The translations under genes and the position numbers were made by a program. 64,000 nucleotides of DNA from Trichostrongylus colubriformis (Eukaryota; Nematoda; Chromadorea; Rhabditida; Trichostrongylidae), in contig OZ022258.1 in NCBI GenBank assembly GCA_963978905.1, positions 36,951,282 to 37,015,281 on the forward strand, in the 5' to 3' direction. Numbering within the stretch: position 1 is the stretch's first letter; every line of letters begins with the position of its first letter. Positions 55,801 to 64,000 of this stretch are shown here, piece after piece. The notes under the pieces were generated by a model. That model was not told the origin of the DNA and made no database searches. It saw only the letters and a list, made by a program, of their open reading frames with translations.

Positions 55801-58128
55801 ATCCAGCTCCTCACCTTTTAACAATGCCAAGCTTCTCAATTTGTGATTCATGTGTCATTTCAGATGGACTTTGCGGTATCTATTCTGCAAATGCTTTTCA
55901 TACCATCTATTATAATTATTTCAATCGTTTGCTTTATTCGTATTAGAAGATATTTCCGCACCAACAGTGGGCATACGGAAAAAGTGAAACGAATGCAAGC
56001 GAGATTCTCCACCAGCTTGTATCTTGAGGTATTTATGAGGCTTGCATTGCACAGAAATTCTGCCAAAGAGCAAAAATAAAAAAGGAAGAAGAAGACAACA
56101 AAGCGAAAGAAGAAACAGGGATGTAGGGTTCCACTAAGGTGTGAGTTACAAGACTATAAGTTTCCGACACTTACAGTGACCTCGTCGTTCAGTTGAATGT
56201 AATGACGCATGCGCATACATCCTGTGTTACAGTGCGCCAAATGTAGTGGCTTGGTTCCCTGTCTGTGGCAGTGAACCGATGTCTTTCCTGTGTGTTCACA
56301 TTCTATGTACTGTATTTTTTGAGTCAGTGTGGGTCGAGGGAGACACTACTTCACGTTTATTTCGCAAGCTCGTATATACGTAAAAAGTGCGAAGGACGCT
56401 GCCACGACTCAATTCCCAAGCAAATAATGGAAGATGCTTTTTCGTGTAAAACAAGGGATATCAATTTAGTCTGAGCACTCCTTTCATCCCCGGGCTTAGG
56501 CTGAACTCACATCCTCGTGGTCATGTTTGTTATGCTCTTACGTGTCTGAGCAATGATGCACGATACTTTATCACTGAGTCATGGAACATGAAGTCACGTC
56601 TCGCCGCGAAGATCCCCATTGACCCTATCTGAATGTTTTGTTTTCCTTATTATTATTTTCGTTCGAATGTATGAGGGGGACCATACATTGTGGCACTGTC
56701 GTCTCACTCGAAATTTTTTCAGTTTGTATGCTCACGTGTGCATTTTTACTTGAGCCTTTATTTTAAGCCTTCACTATTTATTTTATTCCTTTATATAGTG
56801 CATTTCCGAAGTGTGTTCAAACTTAAGTGTTTGATGCGTATCGATCTGCTTGCACGCACGTTGCGTATCCCTCGCGGTGCTAATGTAGTTGGCAAAAAAT
56901 AAGGGGGGGGGGGGGGTGAGGGGGTAGAGCGAGCGAAAGGGGGAGGAGGGGACACTGTGCTCAATTTGTACGCTCACATGTACATGTGTCCGGTGCTATT
57001 TTTGCCCTATATTGTAGCCTAAGCCTTAACTCAAGGGAAACTCCTCATCCCCTAAAGTAAGGCTTAGGCAAAAATATACACGTGAGTGTACAGACTGATA
57101 AACGTAGAAAGATTTTGAGCCAGAGACGACAGTGCGAATGAGTGGCCCCTCAGCTACATTAGTACCAAAATAATGAGAAAAATATAAAAAATACAGCGCG
57201 TAGAACGGTGGTATAGTAAGAAATACTATGCAGTTCACTGCCTGACGCGGAAATCAATTGTATTTGGCTCACTATAGCAGGGATTGCGTGCGCGTGCGGC
57301 CTTACATTGAATTTGACGACAGGGTCTCTGAAAAGAAGCAGCAGGTCAGCAAATTACAATCTTGTGCGCGGGTTGGGCTCACAAAGCGGTCAGGACAGCG
57401 AGGACAGCGCAGACGCACCAACTCTCCTTTACTTGGTGCTATGGGAGTTAGGGGGGGGGCACTCGACAAAAACAAAAGTCGCGCTCAATTTCTGCTTACA
57501 GGTGCTATAAAGGTTGTTTTATGCCAAGACACAGCTAACTTACTGAGAAAACGATTGAATTATCCTTCCATTAGTATATTACGTAAAATTCGCTGCAACT
57601 AGACTATACAACCACTCATGCGATTCGCCTAAGCCTGGGGGAAGGGAATCTCCCCAAGGCTTATGCTGGCATAGGATGGAAGAAAAGCTCGAATTTGCCT
57701 CATCAGAATAGTTTCTATGTAGAGTTCGAACCCGATTCGGCTAGCGCTATGGCTTCTCTGCGCTCTAGCATAGCGTTAGAGACACAGAGCACAGTGCACT
57801 GGCCCACCCCTAACTCCCATAGCACACTTTACTTTTTCTATATTGACTGCTTTTTTTATGATAACCTACTACTTATTCGCCATCTTATTGTCTAATAATT
57901 GCTGGATAGTAGATCTATACTTGGAAGCGTTCTAATTACTGCTGGCAAGTGGAAACGTTCACAGTGTTTGGATTAAATGTATTTCACATGTTTCAATGCC
58001 TCCAGGGTGTTATTCATGGAATGCTAGTTATTTCTGTCGTACTACTTTTACCTCTACTTCTTCTTATGTCATCAATATTGAATGGAAACGAGGAGGCGAT
58101 GAGCATTTTCGCCGTGGTTTATTCCATG
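49866..58128 (+). CDS. Str-like 7TM chemoreceptor, five recognised exons
   Basis: Exons: 49866-50081 (ATG one base after cgttccag, a spliced-leader-type acceptor; INSILASFCGLTIHCYILY TM1, LSHYQNLIVVQSVVGIVYIL TM2), 53897-54054 (acceptor gcatttcag; SFLASLYALEQFLIMIFNIH TM3), 55026-55113 (acceptor tctcttccag; WIKTFYVLFTPFVLIYAIAF TM4), 55864-56028 (acceptor gtcatttcag; LQMLFIPSIIIISIVCFIRI TM5, then TEKVKRMQ, a Str/Srj-like third loop), 58006-58128 (acceptor cctccag, donor ATG/GTAAGTT; VIHGMLVISVVLLLPLLLLM TM6). Phases 0, 2, 0, 0, 0 fit throughout and TM order is collinear: about 250 residues against about 330 for the family. A short possible last exon is 59037-59075 (ILLTIPKLNASE-stop). TM7 proper not found. 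Introns hold MITE, mariner and SINE insertions. Likely a sensory membrane receptor. Confidence 0.68.
50082..53896. other. 3.8-kb intron of the Str-like gene; repeats only
   Basis: Includes two diverged direct copies around 51059-51120 and 51190-51250 (tgtcaatggtgggtgatc / tatcaacggtaggtgatc) and a lone Tc1-type end (gaccgctactgt) near 51690. No convincing exon. Confidence 0.45.
54092..54586. mobile_element. MITE, AGGAATCG family, copy D
   Basis: Ends AAGAATCGTCCACG and inverse of AGGAATCGTTCACGG, flanked by exact TTAA on both sides (54088-54091, 54587-54590). Lies in the third intron-equivalent of the Str-like gene. Confidence 0.85.
55199..55530 (-). pseudogene. mariner 3' fragment (C-terminal transposase)
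   Basis: The terminal repeat TTAGGTCGTCCGGAAAGTT starts at 55199 after TA. Above it, the minus frame 55275-55463 reads ERFKAQNDAEATSNEFIAPR, SSQFLATGMSDPFPSWQKSL, the C-terminal end of a mariner transposase. Further upstream only traces remain. A different mariner lineage from the copies at 9137 and 26237. Sits in an intron of the Str-like gene. Confidence 0.75.
56029..57435. other. intronic repeats; G-run and telomere-like motif hairpin
   Basis: G-run at about 56903-56916. At 57017-57075, gcctaagcctta and taaggcttaggc form inverse arms, the same GGCTTAGGC motif as in the 7864 and 62079 elements. Confidence 0.55.
57436..57825. mobile_element. TIR element enclosing the SINE-like copy 2
   Basis: Perfect 19-bp inverted ends gtgctatgggagttagggg (57436-57454) and cccctaactcccatagcac (57807-57825). 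Boundaries of the element relative to the SINE-like repeat are not certain. Confidence 0.55.
57605..57805 (-). mobile_element. tRNA-derived SINE-like repeat, copy 2
   Basis: On the minus strand: A-box-like gggccagtgca, B box gggttcgaactc, then catagaaactattctgat and a tail ending in aggcttaggcgaat. Homologous along its length to 7214-7410. Confidence 0.6.
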
Positions 58129-59178
58129 GTAAGTTAGCATATTATGATCACGTAGGTGGCAAAGGTCTTAAGTTCATATTTCCACAACTCTGCTATAACG
58201 AAGAAGTCGAAAGAGTGGAGCTTTCGATTGATTTCTAACACACAATATCTAGGCTGGAGACATGCAAAAAACAGTTTACATTTGTTTCTGTGGAACCGCC
58301 ACATAATTATGTGGAGTTTTTCATTCGCGGCACGCGAAAACGTTCGCTTTGCTCGAAAGTACACGAGCTGTTTGAGAGATCAGAAAAAACCAAAAGAATA
58401 AGGACGAGAAATGTGACAGAATATGTCGTAACTCAATAATGAGGGAATGTTCCATGAGTGGTGGCAGGAATTGTGACGAAACACCAGATTTGAAGTGTCT
58501 TCCGAACGTGCGTGTGAAGTTGGAATGTTCTGTAACAGTCTTGCTGTGCCCTCTACGCGATCGGACTACATCCGTCAATCCCTGTGTAGGAGTGCTGTGA
58601 ACAGGGTCAAGCATGAGGTCGAGGATAATTTTTAAGAGAAACGGACTCCAAAAGGGCGTCTATATACTCCCTCCGTCATGTTCCGGTATTTCTATGTTCA
58701 TCTACCCTGACAACGCAATTCATCAGGAAAATTAATAGCTCATGGTAAAAAAAATGGGTCTTAACTCCTGAACTGAGAAAATATGGAAGATAAGAACTCA
58801 ACAGAACCAAAAGTCAATATTCTTTCCAAAACGAAAGTGCCGCCGAACATAGGTCATGTGCTCATCTTCTGTTGGCAGAGGAGAAGGATAAAAAGACATA
58901 CAAGGAATCTGGCAGCGTTCAAAGATAAAAAGGAAGGGTTGGAAAGCTAGAACTTACACAGAAGTCAGTAAGTCACTAGCGCGCTTCATTGGGATTGGAG
59001 CTGTATCTTCTCTATAATAAGCTTGAACATTTCCAGATACTCTTAACTATCCCAAAACTCAATGCTTCCGAGTAATGTGAATTGTTTTTATAGTGATTCC
59101 TTCAGCCTATCTTTGCCTTTCCGGATGGCGTTTCAAAGTGCTTCACTTTGGATAGTCGTAACTTCTTTCGAACAACGG
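58129..59178. other. downstream part of the Str-like gene; last exon uncertain
   Basis: Only candidate exon is 59037-59075 after acceptor acatttccag, in phase. The remaining sequence has no motif. Confidence 0.4.
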
Positions 59179-59220
59179 ATTTTATGGGTTCGGACTGCCA
59201 CAGTCCGGACCCATAAAATG
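59179..59220. repeat. hairpin, 18-bp arms
   Basis: attttatgggttcggact and agtccggacccataaaat, one mismatch, short loop. Confidence 0.85.
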
Positions 59221-59224
59221 ATAT

Positions 59225-61180
59225 AACACTGCACGTAAGCACAAAGACATAGAAAGAGTTTTCAAGAACACAAGGGGATCGACAGTCATGTACAGTGAGT
59301 ACGATCGTATTGAGGACACAGAAATACGTCTTTCTCCCCTCGTTTCGTCCTTATATGCTGCCGTTCCCCGCTAGATCACGACGCTGCTCTAAGACCATGC
59401 CCCTGTGACACCATGCTATATCATATTTTCAAAAAAAAAACTCTGACACAATTTGCCTTGGTCTTGGTATATCTTAGCTCCGCCAATGCTTGTCGCCCAG
59501 CAGTGGAATGATTTGAAGCAGTCTGACTTCACTGAGCAAACTCAACAACTGTTAGTAGCTCGAGCATCGAGGTGACCATTTCCGAAAATATCAGTCAACA
59601 TTTGGTCCTCCAAGATAATCGTTTCGGATCGTCTAATAAACTCATTAAAATCCTTTGATCTCGTACCCTCGAACAGACCAGGACAAATCCATGCAATTGC
59701 TCGTCAGGAGCATCATACGCATGTGGTGAACCTGACCTTGATCGGCTCGTGGTGCCTCTGCCATTGCTTCCAAAGGCTGCCTCCAGCGTGGCACGAAGTA
59801 CCTCCAATCCGATGTTCCGGCTCGCTGGGTTGACCTTTGTTGCAATTCAGCAACAAAACCATCATATATCTCTTTATAACGGGAGCCTTTCCTCAACCTA
59901 ACTTCGAGTTCTATTTCCATTCGCTTCTGGTCACACGCCAGCTTTCGGCGCGTTTGCTGAATTTCAAAACACGTCCTAACATCCTTCAAATGGTTGGAAC
60001 ATATCGCATATATCCGCGATCAACACTGCGTTCCTTTCTGTGACATGAAAATACTGAGCTAAGTAGGTCATCGACTCAATCCCTTTCAAGTGTAGGGTTC
60101 TGAACAGTTTTCGACCAAACTGCCTATATCCCACTACATTGGTCTTGAGTTTCCTTAATATTCTGCTTGCATCGCCAACTTCGCTCCAAACACGTAAAAG
60201 AATTAAGCCCTATACTTCCCTGCTATGCACTCCTCTTCCATGTCCTCACTTATTTGAAAGGCATTTGTTCCAAACTCGAGAGAACCCTCTTCAACTCCTC
60301 GCTCACGATAACCACTGAAAACTTTCCCGGTTGCATAGTGCCGTGCAGTGGAGCTTCTTTGCTTTCCCTCATGGTTGAGCTCTCCCCATTTTCGTCCATG
60401 CCCATGGGACAGTGGCATTAACAACCATAGCTTCGTCGTCCACAAACATTATGTTCTGACGCGACTCGTTACAAAAACACGGCACCAATTTCACTGACCG
60501 TAATTGACGAATACTACAATAAAATGACCTGACTGGTCCAAATTCCGTAGCCTTTTCTGAACATCACTTTTCCGCCTTTTTTCTACTGCTGACTCAATCT
60601 GTCTCTCTAGGTCTATGTCTTTCCTCAACCTGGGTACTGCGACGGATTACTCTGCGTCTCTGCCTTGAATTCTACTCTTTCCTGCTACTCGAAACTTCCG
60701 ACCACTTTCCTTTACTCTAATCGGCGGATCCCTATCGATTTCTGCAGGAGTCACCTTGTACGCAACGGTACCCGTTGCGTACAAGGTACACTTCGCATTT
60801 GTTCGGCCCCATGTAACGAACGTTTTAGGTACGCAAGTGAAATATCCGACTGCGCACCGGGTTCTCACATAGAAGTAAATCAATACGGTTAACGAATTAT
60901 TCGAAAGATATGAGTCAAGCAAGAATGATGCGTAACGTGAGTATACAACACTGCACTCGAACACAAAGAGATAGAACGAGCTCTCAGAAACAACAAGGGT
61001 AGCGACAGCCGTGTCCAGTGGGTGCGATCATAATGGGAACACAAAAAAATACGTCTCTCGACCCTCATGTCGTACGTATATGCTACTGTTTCCCGCTAGA
61101 ATACGACGCCGCTTTGAGGCAGCCCCCATGACCCCAAACTGTTCATATCTTCAAACAAAAAGCTATACCAAAGGAAGCCA
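59225..61180 (+). repeat. diverged direct repeat pair (59225-59460 and 60945-61180)
   Basis: Both copies read acaaagacatagaa / acaaagagatagaa, then gcgacagyc, ...aatacgtct, cgtcctatatgctgc, cccgctaga and cacgacgc in order over about 230 bp, with many substitutions. Between them no gene is supported; frames at 59645-60445 are antisense pairs. Confidence 0.65.
60753..60787. repeat. palindrome, 16-bp arms, 3-nt loop
   Basis: accttgtacgcaacgg, tac, ccgttgcgtacaaggt; exact. Confidence 0.93.
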
Positions 61181-61193
61181 GTCGATCTTAAAG

Positions 61194-61343
61194 TGGGAAG
61201 ATCTCATTTCGATGAAAAAATTTCTAGACCGGCTTTCTTCGGAATAACTTATTTCTGACCGCGACACTATGATCGCGCTCAGAAATAAGTTATTCCGAAG
61301 AAAGCCGGTCTAGAAATTTTTTCATCGAAATGAGATCTTCCCA
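61194..61343. repeat. perfect hairpin, 65-bp arms
   Basis: Arms 61194-61258 and 61279-61343 are exact reverse complements around a 20-nt loop that itself has a cgcga/tcgcg pairing. Confidence 0.93.
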
Positions 61344-61373
61344 AGTTTTTTTTATAGAAATGAACCATTGTGC

Positions 61374-61490
61374 CTGAAATGTCTCCAATACACAACGTTT
61401 GCTCTCAAAAGGCCAACGAGAGAGAGAGAGATCAGAAATGGTCGGCCTCGTTGTGGGATGCACCATGTGAGAACTTCATTCACAATTTTA
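61374..61490 (-). repeat. dispersed repeat family D, copy 2
   Basis: ttgctctcaaaaggccaacg ... ttgtgggatgcaccatg matches 63890-63960 and inverse 18545-18640. Contains a (ga)n run. Confidence 0.65.
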
Positions 61491-62078
61491 TTGAATGAAA
61501 ACGCTTCTTCGTTTTGCACAGTGAATTGGTAGCATCAGTTGGTGTGCTTGCAGTCATAGCAACACATGGAAGTGGCTTGTCGCAAATGCTTTGATCAATC
61601 CATACCTTCATGTTTACTCATGCGTGCTGGGACTTGCAGGTAGATAACGCGCACTACGTCTAAGCAGTTAGTGTCGGATGCTATCTGTTCGTGTTGGCGG
61701 CAGGGTCAAGCGTCCAGTTGAGGAAAATTTTCAAAAAATACGACCCCCCGCCAAAAAAGGGGGTCTCAATACGACCCCCTCTCTTTTACGTCTGTTATTG
61801 TTATTTTTCAATTTGGTTCAAGTTCACGTATAAAGAATCTTTAAAAAACAGAAATAAACAAAATAAATAAAAATGACGGATAATCAAGATGGTTAGATCC
61901 TGGACAAATTTAAATTGGTCGGTAGCACTTGACAATACTGTTTCCTGAGGAGAATAAAACAATCAGGAAACAACATTCGGACAAACTATCAAGCATTAGA
62001 CCTCGCTACGATGGGAATACATAGAGATGGGCATTGGAAGAGATGAATGGAAAAGTACGAAGAACTATAAAAATTATA
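61491..62078. other. no supported gene
   Basis: Includes a small repeat tacgaccccc (61738 and 61771). No exon. Confidence 0.5.
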
Positions 62079-62276
62079 GGGTCAGTTCAAGTCGGGGGGA
62101 GACGCAACTTTGCGTCAAATTTTCACCCACGTCAAAGCTTCTTTCCCTCCCTAGGCTTAGGCTAAAGCAGATGAGATCTATGCTTTGAGAGATGCTCTTT
62201 CATGGGGAAGGAGGGTATCTCAATTTTAGCCTAAGCCTAGAGAGGGAAAGGAGCTTCAACGTCGACGCAAAGTTAA
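62079..62276. mobile_element. MITE related to 7864-8087, right-truncated
   Basis: gggtcagttcaagtcggggg start, then cacgtcaaagcttctttccc, two inverse blocks ctaggcttaggct / agcctaagcctag. The right terminal repeat is missing. Confidence 0.75.
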
Positions 62277-62501
62277 AGGGGAGTAAAAGGGAGACGATGA
62301 AATAATCGAAAAAAACGGAACACCATCCATCTGGAACGAGACATAAAAGCACACATGATTTAAAAAAAAAGAAATCGGACAGCCCATTGTCATGATTATC
62401 CTGCAACTTAGTGAACCTATCGTATAGTGCAGTTGTCCTTACCTGATATATCAAAGGAAAAGAAGGAGCTTTACTTGAAGCATGAGAAAATTTACTTGTT
62501 G

Positions 62502-62590
62502 TTTATTAACCAGTCCTAAAAAGGGAGACGTAGGATGCCCCCGTACTACGGGAGCATCCTACGTCTCCCTTTTTAGGACTGGTTAATAAA
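62502..62590. repeat. perfect hairpin, 37-bp arms
   Basis: Arms 62502-62538 and 62554-62590 are exact, loop 15 nt. Confidence 0.93.
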
Positions 62591-62609
62591 AGAAGGGGTA
62601 AAGGGTTAT

Positions 62610-62674
62610 CTAATCCATATGTGCATAGTAATGTCTACGGGGCCCGTAGACATTACTATGCACATATGGATTAG
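62610..62674. repeat. perfect palindrome, 32-bp arms, 1-nt centre
   Basis: Arms 62610-62641 and 62643-62674 with a single central G. Starts 20 bp after the previous hairpin. Confidence 0.93.
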
Positions 62675-63450
62675 AGCTGTAAGAACAGGAGTTCCTCACG
62701 AGTCGCTTGACGTAAGGTAATGACGAAATGCATGTAAACAGCAAGTGACGGGATTTTGTTTGGCGGCGTTGACCGAACAGTCAAAAAATACGCAACATAC
62801 AATTTGGATGAAATAAGTAAATTACATCGAATTCTTTTTTCGGCCATGCGCTCAACTCGAGGTAAATTTTGAATGCAAACAACTTTCATGACACTTCTGC
62901 GGTAAATACCGAGAAAAAGGATGCCTACCTAAATTGACGACCTCACTCTTGGAGTATTCACGATGCTGGCATGACATAAAAAGCTTCAGTGACAACATGA
63001 ACATTGTAAGAAACATTAAGTGTGATTGTAGACAACTGAGTAAACAACCTTTCATTGTCAACACCTTGCGTCCATTGCGAAAGCAACTCTTGCCGTGATA
63101 TCGCCTACTGATAAAATGTTCAGTGAAACTATGATATGACGAGCAAAAGGACAGCATACTTATGCTAAGACAACTTAATTTCACACCTTCTACTACAATA
63201 TTGTCATGTCATGCAAATATTGTCATTTTATCGTCGTACGCGACGTGCGACGCGGCGATCACGATGGAGCGCGGTATCTTCCCCGTACTAAATTCCAGCA
63301 TTTTGAAAATACGTCAAACTTTACCTAGAGCCCATCTTTCAAGCAGCTGTAAATTGTTTTCCTAATAACTTCTTTAGACCTATCTATTGGCCGCTTGCTT
63401 TCCCTAATGGTTGCTTAGTTCTCGATATGGAATTCCAGTTGAGGATTAGT
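62675..63450. other. no supported gene
   Basis: Minus frame 62852-63184 (110 codons) is serine/cysteine-rich without motif; probably chance. Confidence 0.45.
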
Positions 63451-63808
63451 TGAGGGGAATTTCGAAGTGTTTCACTTCAAATGACCATAACTTCCTTCAA
63501 ACTTAACTACATGAGTTCGTTTGGGTGAAGCAGAGTCTGCGAGGTTTTTGCTTTCGAATGACTACCTGAGCTATGCCATACCTCTGAAAGGAAGCAAGTT
63601 ATTTTGAGGGAAGCCAGTTGAGGGCCAGTTGAGGGGAATTTCGGAGTGTTTCACTTCAAATGACCATAACTTCCTTCAAACTTAACTATATGAGTTCGTT
63701 TGGGTGAAGCAGAGTCTGCGAGGTTTTTGCTTTCGAATGACTACCTGAGCTATGCCACACCTCTGAAACGAAGCAAGAAAAATTCAGAAAAGCTAGTTGA
63801 GGGGACCT
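63451..63808 (+). repeat. 179-bp tandem duplication
   Basis: tgaggggaatttcg starts units at 63451 and 63630; units are about 97 percent identical. Related diverged copies: 59120-59180 and, inverted, 18825-18870. Confidence 0.92.
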
Positions 63809-63879
63809 TTTTTTCGTCGAATTTGCGAGATCTTCCCACGAATCTTCCCTAAAATCGATTCATTGTTGCTGAAATTTTT

Positions 63880-63990
63880 CCAGTATGCATCCTTCGCTCT
63901 CGAAGGCCTAGTGGAAAGGCGAGAAGCGTCGGTCAGCTTTTCTGTGGGATGCGCCATGCATGAGGATTTCATCCACTTTCTCAATGGATA
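63880..63990 (-). repeat. dispersed repeat family D, copy 3
   Basis: tccagtatgcatccttcgct ... gatgcgccatgcatgagg, inverse of 18545-18640. Confidence 0.7.
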
Positions 63991-64000
63991 CAAACGTTTT

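Noticed and set aside
59645..60445. minus-strand coding region
   Set aside because: Frames on both strands overlap, are serine-rich, and lack motifs or splice-consistent joins.

Overview
The window looks like nuclear DNA of a parasitic clade V nematode, most like a hookworm (Ancylostoma/Necator type). The evidence is: small introns of about 46-56 nt with GTAAGT donors and TTTCAG acceptors, nematode-only chemoreceptor families (Str-like, Srv-like), a chondroitin-proteoglycan-4 (CPG4)-like secreted protein, RTE, Penelope-like, BEL/Pao and mariner elements, and many short inverted-repeat elements. One 200-base N gap (14032-14231) shows it is a draft scaffold. No bacterial-type operon, CRISPR array, rRNA gene or functional tRNA gene was seen. 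The species call is inference.

Layout. 0-8 kb: Penelope-like reverse transcriptase relic, inverted-repeat elements, a lone chemoreceptor TM7 exon (3925-4065, minus), a double perfect palindrome (6250-6414), a Harbinger-type MITE and a tRNA-derived SINE-like repeat. 9-16 kb: mariner relic, a minus-strand chemoreceptor gene (exons 9826-10671, perhaps to 11360) with a MITE inside it, tandem repeats around the gap, and a minus-strand Srv-like receptor with a GC-AG intron (15170-15683). 15.7-27.4 kb: mostly transposons, including two nested stacks built in the same host MITE family. 27.8-29.4 kb: minus-strand RTE relic. 30-34.5 kb: an unidentified two-exon minus gene, a three-exon CPG4-like gene (30780-31611, plus) and orphan exons.

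34729-43701 is a complete 8,973-bp BEL/Pao-type LTR element: 683-bp LTRs differing at 5 positions, target duplication GGACA, minus-strand orientation. It carries one intact 662-residue Gag with a duplicated zinc-knuckle module but no recognisable pol. The rest is about 5.6 kb of apparently noncoding DNA. It is studded with one octamer, ACGYANTA (26 plus-strand and 4 minus-strand copies where about one per strand is expected), and has a second short array built on CCTTAAGG. This is the least explained structure in the window.

46.6-49.1 kb: plus-strand RTE relic. 49.9-58.1 kb: a Str-like 7TM chemoreceptor whose five recognised exons keep splice phase and TM order (TM1 to TM6/7) across introns of up to 3.8 kb filled with transposons. 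58-64 kb: dispersed and tandem repeats and several near-perfect hairpins. Host genes here are mostly chemosensory receptors plus one secreted protein; most of the remaining DNA is transposon-derived.
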